DNA from: Trichomonas vaginalis G3
Lineage: Eukaryota > Parabasalia > Trichomonadida > Trichomonadidae
DNA: 64,000 bases
Direction: 5' to 3'
Assembly (NCBI RefSeq): GCF_026262505.1
Contig: NC_067205.1
Coordinates: 806,001-870,000, forward strand
Of the stretch, positions 29,600-41,014 are shown in pieces (the stretch's first letter is position 1; every line of letters starts with the position of its first letter). The position numbers and the translations under genes are program-made. The notes beneath the pieces are model-generated. The model saw only the letters and a list, made by a program, of their open reading frames with translations, was not told the DNA's origin and did not search any database.

Positions 29600-30934
29600 A
29601 TGGAAGAAGACTATAAGAATTCCATAGATAATAACGAAAATAATAGTCCATTACGTTCAGATATAGTTAATTCAGAAGAAAATAACTCTATTTCAAATGA
29701 TATTTCATATTATACCCAATTATTGCAGAATTTCGAAACAAATTCAGATCCAGTAGAAATAATTCAGCATTTGATGACTTTGTCGACAAATAAAATTATA
29801 TCAGACCTCTCAAAATTTCAAGATTTTCCTTTAGATTCATTTTTGCATCTATTATTTACATTGTATGAACATTGTTCTAATAATTTAGAATGCGATCACT
29901 TATTAGATATTACAATTTCAATATTTTCGATACAATCCCAAACTTTTCCAGAAGAAGTATTAGAATTTGCATTTGAATTCGCATGCAAAAATATAGATTC
30001 TATTCAGTTCAAGAGATTTATTACACTTTTGTCCTACTTATGCTCTTATTCTGATGTAATCACTCAAAAAAGCCTCGAAGCATTTAATTTTGAGGATTTA
30101 GCGCAATTTGTTGCTAATAAGGACTGTTCAACAATTGCATCCATTATATTTTACTTCTCAAAAGCCATTAATTTTTTTGATGAAAATCTTTTTGTGCAAA
30201 TCTATGATTTCTTATCAGATTCTTTAGATATAAATGATTTAAGACTTGATAAAGTAATACTTAACTACATTTCTAGTACTCTTATCGATCAAGATTACGC
30301 ACAATTTTTAATCGGACATCCGATCATTGACAAAATAGTAAATTTGCTTTCACAAGAGATCATTGATACTCTCAACGCAATATCAGGTATACTTTTGCAA
30401 ATATTACAATTTACAAATCTTCCTAATGTTGTAATCGAGTCATTACTTGGTTCAATAGCAAGAATGGAAACAGCAGATTCTACAATGAACGATTTCTTCA
30501 TCAATGTCACTGAAATATTTTCGAAAATTGTAAACATTGAGGAATACAGACCAGATATACTCAAAAACCTTATAATACTGCTTCAAGATGGATCATTTCA
30601 GGTTAGAGAATCAGCTCTCAAAGTTCTTTGCGAATTTTTGAAAATTTTGAAAGAAAATGAGTTAAATTTAGTGCTAGAAATGAGAGTTATATATCTTTTA
30701 GATGATTTTATTGATGAATCAAATCCAGATAACTGTATTTTCATCTGTGAATCTTTGATTCAAATTATTAATGTGGCAAATACACTAAATATGAAGAATA
30801 CTATAATAGAGTTGATGAGTGATTTTGAAATGATCGATAAATTAGTTGATTTAACTGATGACGAAAATGAAAAATTATCTTTGCTGGCAAAAGAAGTATT
30901 AATAGATACAGGCATCGAGTTTACGAATGATTAG
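29600..30934 (+). CDS. ARM/HEAT-like solenoid protein
   Basis: A 444-residue acidic protein from ATG 29600. A Asn/Asp/Ser-rich N-terminus of about 35 residues (NNENNSPLRSDIVNSEENN) is followed by about nine helical pairs, best seen in FQVRESALKVLCEFLKILK and NCIFICESLIQIINVAN. Such Leu/Ile-rich armadillo-like proteins form a large trichomonad-specific group with no assigned function. A protein-binding scaffold role is inferred from the fold only. It lies head-to-head with the pseudokinase, which may point to co-expression. Confidence 0.7.
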   Translation: MEEDYKNSIDNNENNSPLRSDIVNSEENNSISNDISYYTQLLQNFETNSDPVEIIQHLMTLSTNKIISDLSKFQDFPLDSFLHLLFTLYEHCSNNLECDHLLDITISIFSIQSQTFPEEVLEFAFEFACKNIDSIQFKRFITLLSYLCSYSDVITQKSLEAFNFEDLAQFVANKDCSTIASIIFYFSKAINFFDENLFVQIYDFLSDSLDINDLRLDKVILNYISSTLIDQDYAQFLIGHPIIDKIVNLLSQEIIDTLNAISGILLQILQFTNLPNVVIESLLGSIARMETADSTMNDFFINVTEIFSKIVNIEEYRPDILKNLIILLQDGSFQVRESALKVLCEFLKILKENELNLVLEMRVIYLLDDFIDESNPDNCIFICESLIQIINVANTLNMKNTIIELMSDFEMIDKLVDLTDDENEKLSLLAKEVLIDTGIEFTND

Positions 30935-31225
30935 ATGAATGACATAATGATTTTATCATTATCACCATTATTCATTCGAATTTTTTAATAATTTCTAGTA
31001 GTTTTCACCAGGAATTGGGTATTATCATTCAAATAGGATTTGTATGCCCATATCTACTTATAAATGTTACTCTTATTGTTTATAATTGAATGCCAATTTC
31101 TTTTTTCCTGGCATGTAAGATTTTTTCTCACAGGATTCTCTATGGCTTTGCCTAATGTATTGTTTCAAGTAAGCATTAGCTTATTTGATATTTCAGTATT
31201 TAAGGTTACAATCTTAAAGTAATAT

Positions 31226-32493
31226 ACCCAGATTTGCTTTACTTTTACCACCTCTCGAAAGCTGGGGACACCGCCTATCGTTGGGAGTAGCTATTAAATA
31301 GAACCACCAAGGGTATTTTTCGAACTGCCGGTGTAGTGGAAACATCCGACATAATGATTCATTATGCCAAGGTTTGATTCCCATTTAGCTAATTTTTTTC
31401 TTTTTTGGATCATGAATTTTTTTTTGGGTCACTATAAGATTTGTTTCATGTTCTAAATCTGCTGCATATGTAATCTATTTTTATTTACCTATTTTTTAAA
31501 AATCTATTGGATTGCCAAATTTGAATATATTTAAAATCATAAAAATCCAAAAAAACTATAAATATATGTTTTATGCATAGTGCCGATACTCAAATATCAG
31601 ATTACTTAGATCCATGAATAATATCCGAATTTTTTTTCTTAAAATTAAACTTCAAAACTTCTTCCAATCTTATTCTTAATCAATTGTAAATTTTTAAAAC
31701 CATTTTTTAAAATAATTTTGCGTAAATTTTATTCTCATGTTGTTTTAATCGAAAATTGATACATTTTCAAAAAAATAATATTGACTTATGAAATTCATTT
31801 TTAAGGTGAAATAGTATTGTTTTTATTAAAGTATATGAATAATATATAAAAAATTAATGAATAATATAAGCAGATTTTTAGTTTACAAAACAAATATGAG
31901 CAATGCAATTTCAAACTTTTGCTGGCAATTTCGATATTGCTCAAGTTTGTAGTATTTGTGATACCTATAACATCGGCTTAATCAAAATTCGATTTTTCTT
32001 ATGAGTTATTGAGAAATTTTGATTGCAATGAGAAGGATTTCGACGTTTTTGATAAACTAAGAGCTGAGCTTTAGGGGTTCAGTTCATTTATGGCTGTAGT
32101 TTGATGCGTAGATCTCTTTTTTATTGTAAATTCTTTCAGCATGGAGATCGAGAATGAATCTTTTGAGAACTTTATGAGTTTTTACACCCGTAAAGAGGTC
32201 CTTCGAGGAAAGATAGTCCAGACTACATGAAGATGTGGGTTAACCAAAAAAATCCGATGGTTTCCCCATATTCATGTAGATCTTCGAAAAAATGAGCACC
32301 AAAAAAGCCAAAAAAATAGGCTTTTTATTGGATTTGTACACTAGATCAATAATCTATTTAGGATCTGACACTCTTTTTAGCCAGAGATATGAGGTCCTTT
32401 CAAGGAAAACGATCTATTCATCCATAAAAAAAATGAATTATCGTTTTCCCCAGAAATTACATGGGGAGTGGTAAAAGTAAAGCAAATCTGGGT
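31226..32493. mobile_element. 1.27-kb non-autonomous DNA transposon with 26-bp TIRs
   Basis: The ends are exact 26-bp inverted repeats beginning ACCCAGATTTGCTTTAC. AATAT flanks both ends (31221-31225 and 32494-32498), a clean 5-bp target duplication. The interior has no transposase; the longest ORF (32292-32474, 60 codons) is Lys-rich and not recognised. A tRNA-like segment lies about 100 bp inside the left end. It sits in the gap after the ARM gene. The clean ends suggest fairly recent insertion. Confidence 0.8.
31327..31390 (+). other. tRNA-like segment, probably not a functional tRNA
   Basis: GGTGTAGTGGAAACATCC resembles a tRNA D-arm (A box), CATAA-TGATTCA-TTATG can form a 5-bp anticodon-like stem with a 7-nt loop, and AAGGTTTGATTCCC resembles a T-arm (B box, GGTTCRANTCC). 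A T7 run follows near 31396. The loop lacks T33 and the acceptor stem does not pair, so it is more likely tRNA-derived than a working tRNA. Confidence 0.35.
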
Positions 32494-32498
32494 AATAT

Positions 32499-32971
32499 CA
32501 TACTCACTTCAAATTCAAATTTCAGCTGAGCAAATACTTAGTAATGCTTTTCATTAAAGCGTACACTCTCATTTTTATTGTTCGAGCATTGAATACATAA
32601 ACTTAATGTATTAATGAAATTATTAATATATAATCACGTGAATTCATATAAACTAAGTATTCTCTAGATCAAAATATTCTAATTAAAGTATTGTTTTTCT
32701 TTAATTTTTAAAATAATACTCAATCGAATCAAATAATCGCACATGATATAGGACTTATCACCACATAGTGTTTTCTTATATCAAGTATTAGTAGAAAGTA
32801 AAAAAGAATCAAATTTAAACGAATAGAAAGTCTATATTTAATAAATCAAACAAAAAATAAAAGGATAGAATGATAGAAAACTAAATATATTATAAACCGC
32901 AACGAAATAATATATCTAATATATATAAAACAAACAAACAATATATATATATATAAAATCTATAAAAAAAA
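32499..32971. other. AT-rich 3' flank of the ankyrin gene
   Basis: AT-rich, with an (AT)n stretch at about 32941-32957. No gene is seen. Confidence 0.6.
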
Positions 32972-34629
32972 TTAAGTATTGATCCAATCCTGAATCAACT
33001 GAGCAGTAGCTTCCATTCCTGATGCCTCTGCATAAGAGAAAGGAACCAATCCCTGGTTATCTTCGCAGTTGATATCAATATCTTTCACAGACAAAAGAAT
33101 TCTGACAGTTTCAAATTCTCCTTCTTGTGCTGCATAATGCAAAGGAGTCATGAAGTTCTCATCCTTGCAGTTGATATCGATTTCAGGGCGTTTGATGAGT
33201 GCTGAAACAGTTGCAGTATTTCCATCTTGTGCTGCAATGTGTATAGGAGTCATTCCCCATCTGTTAACTGCGTTTATATCTATTCTCTGGCATTCCAACA
33301 ACTCAGAAACAATTGTTGAATCTTCAAACAACGCTGCTGTGTGCAATGAAGTGTTTCCTGTAGAATCCTTCGCGTTGACATCGAGGGAAGGAATGGAAAT
33401 AAGTAATCTGATGGAATCAATCGCGCGATTCTTAACGGCGAAGTGCAAAGGAGTGGATTTGTCTGAAGCGCAGCTGTTGAAATCAAGGGAATTCTCTATA
33501 CAGTACATGATCTGTCTGATGTTGTTAGAAGCGGCGCTTTCGTGGAAGACATTTCCGTATTTGGGGGGGATATCGTTAAGATCGCTGATATAAGCGAAGT
33601 GTAGCCAATCAAATATATCGAACCTGAAGAATCTTGTTGCTACTTGGAGGCAACCGTTGAAATCGCATTTTCTTTGTTGACAGATTCTGACCATTTCAAT
33701 GTTTCCGCCTGCAACGACGAACTGGGCCAAGTTTGTACCGTTTGCATCCTCTTGGTTGAGATCTGCTCCATTCAGTAACAAGAATTTGAAAATTCTTAAT
33801 GACCCGTAAAACGCGGCGTATTGAATTAATGACGGCTCGCTCTGTACAAAATTGCATGGTTCAAAGACTGATGGACGAATATGCTGATCGATGGAGAAAT
33901 TGGCCGAATTTGAAAGTTCTTGAAAAAGATCGATATCGTCTGTCTTAATTGCAACTTGGATTGTCTTGGGATAGCCTCCTAATTCGTAGCATTGCTTCAG
34001 GAGGTTCCAATTCCCATGATTTAGGTTGGTTATGTTGTCAAAAAATCTTTGAGAACTGGTTTGCACGATGGTGCAGACCATTCCTCGTAGTATAGATTTC
34101 GAAGAGTCGCGAAAAACTGGGGGTCAGCCATTTGAATTTCTGGTGCAAAGATTGAAAACAACAAACAATGATAATATTTCAAATCTTCATGCATTTCGCA
34201 GAAATGACGAAGCTGTGCGACAATGTTGTGAGCTGAAATATTCAATGCTTCAACAATACGACGAAGAAAGAGAAAATCGCCAATGTTTAAGAGAAATTGC
34301 TCTACAAATGGCTTTGGTGTAAGTAATAATTTGATAATAATGGGACGAATTAATGAAAGCGCACTACTTTCGTTGGTCAGAGAATCTAAATCTACAATTA
34401 ACTGAACATACAAGCCAATTTGCTTCGGACGAATTGCTGCCGTGGAGATAATGTTTGTAAGGAGTTGTGTTATTCTATCCTGTGTTTGAACAAAAACTGA
34501 AATTAGTAAATTTTGTGATATCTGCTTCAAATTTTCTTGAGATAAGTTGATAAGCCATCCTTGCAACTGTTGCACAAGCTGAGCCTCTTGGTATGCGTTC
34601 TGTTCTATTAAAGGATGCTGATAACACAT
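32972..34629 (-). CDS. Trichomonad ankyrin protein (DUF3447-type), split by one frame change
   Basis: Two overlapping ORFs, 34629-34030 (199 codons) and 34081-32972 (369 codons), read as one protein of about 552 residues if a T6 run in coding sense (34040-34045) held one more base. The first part is helical (ENLKQISQNLLISVFVQTQD). After the join come segments typical of the large trichomonad ankyrin family: AIKTDDIDLFQELS, FEPCNFVQSEPSLIQYAAFY and ATRFFRFDIFDWLHF, followed by five or six ankyrin repeats (SLDVNAKDSTGNTSLHTAAL). ATG 34629 opens the first ORF. ATG 34081 would begin inside the conserved region, so an independent second gene is unlikely. Either a consensus error or a recent frameshift explains the break. 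Function unknown; ankyrins usually bind proteins. Confidence 0.8.
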
Positions 34630-35565
34630 AATTCAAATTTACAATAATTTAGCTATTTTTTTGAGGGTTTCAATTTTTCATTTTTACCCGTGATATTTTG
34701 AGTGTAGCGATTTTTCAAAGATAATGTTGCATGATCATATGTTCATTTAAATAACAACAAATAATGCATAATAATATTGAATTCAGTATTCAAATTTTAA
34801 ATATTTTAGAAAAAAGAAAAAATATTATTAGTCTGCATTAAAACGGATTCATTTCTCAAACTCAAACGCGTATATTTACCGTTGAATTTGAAGCACTCTC
34901 AAAATTTATTTTGAAAGAGATTGAATTCCTTTGAAAATGTATGGGTTAAAAGAATGTAAAAAATGGGCTTTAGAAAACTTCGACCCCATTCCTTACAGGA
35001 TTTTTGCAAATAGAATGTTATTATGAGAGGAATATCTTCATAATTTATAATGGGCATCGAGACAATCAAAAATTTTTTGATCTGAGAAGCCATTTTTAAT
35101 TAATCATAATTAACGTAAGATATCAATATAAAATCATTTTAGAACTTGTTCTTGCAAATTCATTCATGATAATTTTCCAAAAAAGCCCAGAGAACTAGTG
35201 TACTCCTAATATAGTGTCATACACAAAATTCCAATCAAATACCATTTGCTTGAGATGTCAGGTTACAACTGTATTTATTTGCTGACTTGGCATAAGGCAA
35301 TACCTCAAATAAATATGAATTATTTCGATTTACTCCGAAGTACAGATACTTTTGGAACACAAATTATTTTAGCTTCTTACAGTAGGCAGCCGAAATTTAT
35401 TTATTTTTTAAAGAAATGATTTATATTAAAACTAGAATACAATACATCAACTATATATTTGATCTTTTCATTGCTTCTCAAACATATTCATACAAAAATG
35501 TCAAAATCTCAAATTTTATAAATTAAAATACTATCTCAGTATATATACTCTTTATTATGCAAAGT
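34630..35565. other. Intergenic; one weak small ORF
   Basis: AT-rich. A 64-codon minus-strand ORF with an ATG (35093-34899, starting MASQIKKFLIVSMPIINYED) might be a small gene or the decayed 5' part of one, but nothing supports translation. No repeats were recognised. Confidence 0.4.
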
Positions 35566-36735
35566 TTAGACATTGATTTGTGTGTAAATTCTTCTGGCCA
35601 TCTCAGAACTAACTTGGCCTTGGAATCCGAATGGATTTCCATGAGTAAAGTTTTCGAGCTGTGTCATGAGGTCATCGACAGACTTGTTGGCTTCGCAAAC
35701 ATCACTGACCTTTTTAGCAATACCGATCTTTTCGATGAAATTGTCGATTTCTTTGAGAGCGATCTTTGCGCACTCATCATCAGTTCCCTTTGCGTTGAAG
35801 ATGAATCTGGCGAGTTCAGCAAGGTGATATTTCCTCTGTTCGAAGAGTTCGCGGTACATATGTGGCATGATGATTGAAAGTGTAGCACCGTGGTCGATTC
35901 CGTAGACACCTGTGAGTTGGTGACCCATTGTATGGATAGCCCAGCATTGTCCCTTGACCATACCGAACAATCTGTTGAGGCCGAACAAAGCGCACATCAT
36001 TAAGCGTTCGTGAGCTTCGATTGTCTGGTTTGGTGACATAATGGCATCAGCAATGTCGAAAACTTCCTTGATAGAAGACAACCAGAAGCTGTCGAACATT
36101 GGACATGGCTCACCAGTGCAATATTGTTCCACCATGTGGCAGAAAGAGTCAAAGAGACCGTTTCTGAGCTGACGGACTGATAATGTCATTGTATACTTTG
36201 GATCGAGAATGGAGAATTCAGGGTATGTGATTTGGCATCTTGATCCTGAAACTTTTGCGTTTAATGAGCGGCGAGAAATGACCCAACCGTTATTCCATTC
36301 ACTTCCTGTTGCTGGAAGTGTCATGACTGTAGCGAAAGGAATGTGGTGGTCTGGAAACTTGGCGTTGATTACCATATCCCATGGATCAGCATCATCAGGG
36401 ATGACGGAAGCGACTGAGATGAACTTAGTGCCATCAACAATTGAGCCGCCACCAACAGCAATGATTAAGTCTGGTTTGAATTCTTTGACAACTTTGACGA
36501 TCTCGACGCAACGATCAAATTCTGGGTTAGCAGGAATGCCACCTTCCCACTTGACTTCACATCCAAGTGCTTCTAAGGCGGATTGAACATCATCATGGGC
36601 TCCATTTTTGAAAATTGATCCTCCACCATAGGTGCAAATGATACGGCTCTTTGGCTTGACGAATTTTGGAATGTACTCCTTTACTGCTTCCTTGCCAAAT
36701 GCTACCTGAGTAGTGTTGCGCCAGAGGAATTTCAT
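35566..36735 (-). CDS. Iron-containing alcohol dehydrogenase, YqhD/butanol dehydrogenase type
   Basis: A 389-residue group III Fe-ADH, a cytosolic NAD(P)H-dependent reductase of aldehydes. The nucleotide-binding loops are GGGSIFKNG (about 37-45) and VGGGSIVDGTKF (about 94-105); the latter is very close to E. coli YqhD. The metal ligands fit the family spacing: D196 and H200 in LFDSFCHMVEQY, H268 in WAIHTMGHQL, and H282 in GIDHGATLSI. Length and both domains are complete. Codon use matches its neighbours. Related enzymes are common in anaerobic bacteria and protists, so ancient lateral transfer is plausible; the sequence alone does not prove it. Its role is likely ethanol or other alcohol formation to regenerate NAD(P)+ in anaerobic metabolism. 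A TCACAATT initiator directly precedes the ATG. Confidence 0.93.
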   Translation of the reverse strand: MKFLWRNTTQVAFGKEAVKEYIPKFVKPKSRIICTYGGGSIFKNGAHDDVQSALEALGCEVKWEGGIPANPEFDRCVEIVKVVKEFKPDLIIAVGGGSIVDGTKFISVASVIPDDADPWDMVINAKFPDHHIPFATVMTLPATGSEWNNGWVISRRSLNAKVSGSRCQITYPEFSILDPKYTMTLSVRQLRNGLFDSFCHMVEQYCTGEPCPMFDSFWLSSIKEVFDIADAIMSPNQTIEAHERLMMCALFGLNRLFGMVKGQCWAIHTMGHQLTGVYGIDHGATLSIIMPHMYRELFEQRKYHLAELARFIFNAKGTDDECAKIALKEIDNFIEKIGIAKKVSDVCEANKSVDDLMTQLENFTHGNPFGFQGQVSSEMARRIYTQINV

Positions 36736-36743
36736 AATTGTGA
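36736..36743 (-). promoter_or_regulatory. Initiator (Inr) TCACAATT before the ADH start
   Basis: On the minus strand TCACAATT abuts the ATG. It fits the trichomonad TCA-Y-W initiator, with the +1 A 6 nt before the start codon, giving a very short 5' UTR. Confidence 0.6.
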
Positions 36744-38189
36744 CAAAAATTACAACTCATTCAATTTTGAAGAATTTTGTATCGTATTTATCCTTGTATT
36801 AAACACATGCTTTAAAGAAGGATTTAGTAGTTTTCGAAATTTCAATTGAATTTTTATGATTCAGGGATTTGACTATCAGAAACAATTTGCTTATGAATTG
36901 GCATTGTATTTTTAAAAGAAAAGTCAGTATTAACCGAATGATGGGAAAAATTTTGAAGCCCAACAGTTTACTCTCATAAGGGGTATTAATGTCCCATCTT
37001 AAATTAGCAGTTTTTTACATTTATTGACTCCATGTTCGAATTATTTGCTTCATTTTCATTGATGTTATTCGAATTCAATGGAACTTAATCAATATATGTA
37101 TTAGTACCATACAAAACTTGATATAATTTTCTACCTATCATTTATGAGCGCATTATATCGAAATTTAAATATGATACCCTTAAATTTTTGTTATTGGACA
37201 AAAAGTGACACCAAATCACACTTGTTTGTTGGATCTTACCATTCCAGATAAATATAGCAACTTGATTTTATGAAATTAGATAGATATATATGTGTACTTT
37301 TATCCCGTGTTGTTTTCTCGAAAACCTAATATCCTATGGGGATGCTGATTTTGAGCTTGTGTAAAAGTCAAGTGTCAATTATATGGCAATATTCTACCAT
37401 ATGTGGTGATGATATTTCAATATGTGTCTTTGTTAAAATTAAAAGTTTGAGATGAAATCAACCTTATTTTATTTTGATGTGGTATTATTTTTTGTTCTCT
37501 ATGATGCATTATAATAACATATTAGGAATAAATGCCAACTATTGATTTTCTTGAGAGTTTGGCACAAATCACGTCAAAAGAGTATTGATGTCCGGCACGA
37601 TCATGAGTTATGCTTTTTTTGGCTTGTCGGGGTATTTTGCCTAATGGTTAGAACAGAATGGCTATGTGTTGTCGATAATCATAAATAATTTATTTGCCGC
37701 TATATTGTTTATCTAATTTGCAACTATATATTCAGGGGCTAAGACAGTTTCTAGGAATAATGCACATAATGAGAAGGCTAGAAGTCGTGATTTTTTGGCG
37801 TATTACAAAAAAATCCTATAAAGAATCATATTTGAGCCATATTTTTAAATGCAATGATATAGTTATGGAATTTATATCCAGAATATATAAAGTAATATGA
37901 AATTGAGACTGAATAAAAAAAATATAAAAAAAAATTAAAGGAAATTAAGTAAAAATATGTTTGATATTTATCAAATATAGGTAGAAAATGTGGTGGTACA
38001 TTTATTATCAAAAAATAGGGTTAAAATTTTTGAATAAAAAAAAATATTCGATTAGAACAAATTATAAAGTGAAAATATAAATCTTACTTAAGAATATTAA
38101 TGATTGGTGATATAAAATGCTAAATTTTAATAGAAGCAAAATAAAAAATAAGCGATCTTATATTATTATTAAGAAAACAAAAAGTAAAC
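36744..38189. other. AT-rich intergenic region
   Basis: No gene is supported. A segment near 37630-37660 (TTGCCTAATGGTTAGAAC) resembles a tRNA D-arm, but no matching T-arm follows. Confidence 0.45.
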
Positions 38190-38263
38190 TTTTTGGCATA
38201 ATGGGATGGTCTGTATGCCAGGATTAAATGGATTGAGTTCGAATCAGGACAATATTTTTTTTT
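38190..38263 (+). other. tRNA-like segment with B box and T-run
   Basis: TGGCATAATGGGATGGTCTG resembles an A-box/D-arm and GAGTTCGAATC at 38234-38244 is close to the B-box consensus. A run of nine T (38255-38263) could end Pol III transcription. The T stem and acceptor stem pair badly, so it is likely a tRNA relic or a tRNA-derived promoter. Confidence 0.35.
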
Positions 38264-38513
38264 GATTTTCGCATTTGATACTCATAATATTAAAATGGGA
38301 TAAATTTAATGATATATTTATAAGGTAGATTTCAAAATATTCATGCATGAGACAAGAACTTTCTTAATTTGAAAGTAGTATGCATGAATAGATCGAACAA
38401 TTTAATAAATTAGTGGGATCCACCTATAAAGTTTTAATGTTGGAAGTGATTCCCATTGGATTAATCGCAAAATGGGGTACTGGTCCGGAATTGGGTTCAG
38501 ATAGCGGTATTTT

Positions 38514-38909
38514 GACCGACAAGAGTGTAATATGCACTCTTGTCGGTCACAATGTGTCATTCTGGGAGACATTGCCACTGCATGTCCCCCAGATTGGCAC
38601 ACTGTTCCGCATTCATAACTTGAATGCGGAACTTTGACCGACAAGAGTGTAATATGCACTCTTGTCGGTCACAATGTGTCATTCAGGGAGACATTGCCAC
38701 TGCATGTCTCCCAGAATGAGACAATTTGTTGCAATCAGAATGTGATTGCAAAAGTTTGACCGACAAGAGTGTAATATGCACTCTTGTCGGTCACAATGTG
38801 TCATTCAGGGAGACATTGCCACTGCATGTCTCCCAGAATGAGACAATTTGTTGCAATCAGAATGTGATTGCAAAAGTTTGACCGACAAGAGTGTAATATG
38901 CACTCTTGT
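38514..38909. repeat. Hairpin array, 122-bp period (left)
   Basis: Four copies of hairpin A (stem GACCGACAAGAGTG, loop TAATATG) start at 38514, 38636, 38758 and 38880; the last is partial. Between them sit hairpin B (stem GGGAGACAT with a flanking TCATTC/GAATGA pair) and hairpin C. C occurs as two unrelated but self-complementary sequences: GTTCCGCATTCA/TGAATGCGGAAC and TTGCAATCA/TGATTGCAA. Confidence 0.9.
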
Positions 38910-41014
38910 TTTAATAAATTTTAATTACCATATAAGTATCTTTACATACAATCTTTACATTATAATTTTTCCTAATTAATATTTATTTCATATTTTTTTG
39001 TGCTTAATCTAACTTATAGCATGTACTGAACTATTTTACAGACTCTACTGAGCTATCTCAACATATAAACCAGTGAAAAAAAACACATATATACTCACTT
39101 CATATTCTGATCTCATGCCATATTATCGCAAAAACTATATTTATACACCACACCTCATAAAACATCATTTTCGCCCTATCTAAGCGTTCAAAACCTATTT
39201 TTCCCGCGTAATCTGATTCTTCAGGATCCGCTGATTCGATTTCTGCCGTCAGATCGCGAAAATATGCATTACATAACAAGATATACACAAATTACTAAAC
39301 TTAATATTTTCCTTAAAATTTCTCTTGAAGTTCATACACAAACAACATAATTTTTCAAAATCCAATTTTTTCAAAAAATGTATGCATTCAAAAGTTCAGA
39401 TTATATCTAGTCATTATCCATTATTAATTTTGAATTTAATTTTTTGAGAAATTCATTTTATTTAAGGGTTTCGTTTTGCTAAAATTGTCACTTTTATAGC
39501 ATATTTGTTTTTGGATGTTTTGCGAAACCAAAAAAAAAAACTATGATATACAATGTGTGTGTAAAGAAAATACTTTATTTACTAGTTAAAAAATCATTTG
39601 GTATTGATCAAGTTATTTTTTCTGGATAAGATATTATATGGATAATTGGATAGAAAATACAATTATATAATCTTGTACCTGGTTTAATTAAGCTAATTGT
39701 CATCAGAAACTTGTAATTTTTATGAATTTCAGATTTTCTTTTCATTACTGCTTTTCTTAATAGGTCAAGTTCTTATTTACGTTATAAAGTATGATATTTA
39801 CAAATATCAAGTTATCATGTTTTTTGAGAAATTATGAGAAACAAACAAAAATGAAAAAGATAGGAATAGCAATGAATAGTGATGTGGGTATAGAAAATGT
39901 AAGAGATATGAATGCAAAGCAATCAGTATTTAGGATATTGACCATAGATTTCGAAAAAAAAAGCTGCATATTGAGCGAAAACTATGATTATATTATAAGG
40001 CTGTCATTTAAAGCATAATGAAACTATTCCCTTTTCATTTTAATCGAATAAGATAGTAAAGATTTTTGAATTAGCTAGAAACTGATGAGCTGTTTTCACA
40101 AATCAGATTTTTAATCTCTATAATGCATAATTCACTCAATATCTCAATTTTGATATTGCGAGATATTTTTGCTATCGGTTTCGCAATTTTGACACAATAG
40201 CAAGAGGGTTCTATAAGCATTATTATCAACGTAGAATCTGAATATCATATCAGAAAATGTCGCAAATCTGACATTTACCCGACCAAATAGCAAAAATAAT
40301 TGAATACTTTTCGCAAAAACTTTAAAAATCGATAAAAATATGAAATATAATATTAAAGAGACTTTTTATATAATATTCATAAAGATTTTCCAAAAATATG
40401 ATACCGCAAAATTAAAAAAGTGACGTCTTGAGTGGAGTCAAAGGTCGAAATTGCTAGCTAAATGTTTTTTTAGCGAAATTGCTTATTGTACGTTTTTTTC
40501 GCAAAACGAAACCCTTATTTTATTATACGTATTACTCAGAAAATTAAATGTATTTGTGAGGGAAAACGGAGAAGATAATAAATATTGTCATATGGAGGAA
40601 TTGCAATTTTAAGGAAAATATTAAGTTTAGTAATTTGTGTATATCTTGTTATGTAATGCATATTTTCGCGATCTGACGGCAGAAATCGAATCAGCGGATC
40701 CTGAAGAATCAGATTACGCGGGAAAAATAGGTTTTGAACGCTTAGATAGGGCGAAAATGATGTTTTATGAGGTGTGGTGTATAAATATAGTTTTTGCGAT
40801 AATATGGCATGAGATCAGAATATGAAGTGAGTATATATGTGTTTTTTTTCACTGGTTTATATGTTGAGATAGCTCAGTAGAGTCTGTAAAATAGTTCAGT
40901 ACATGCTATAAGTTAGATTAAGCACAAAAAAATATGAAATAAATATTAATTAGGAAAAATTATAATGTAAAGATTGTATGTAAAGATACTTATATGGTAA
41001 TTAAAATTTATTAA

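Noticed and set aside
34068-34322. Plus-strand ORF opposite the second ankyrin gene
   Set aside because: It is a shadow of the minus-strand coding frame.
37625-37690. A tRNA gene suggested by TTGCCTAATGGTTAGAAC
   Set aside because: The D-arm resemblance is not followed by a pairing anticodon arm or a B box.
38413-38659. Small ORFs on both strands over the hairpin arrays (here, at 41.1 kb and at 62.9 kb)
   Set aside because: The palindromic stems create matching open frames on both strands; codon content follows the structure, not a protein.
39100-39288. 62-codon ORF repeated at 40637-40825 and 63424-63612
   Set aside because: It has an ATG and is identical in three places, but it lies within the inverted repeat, where identity is expected. 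No domain or initiator supports a gene, though it cannot be fully excluded.
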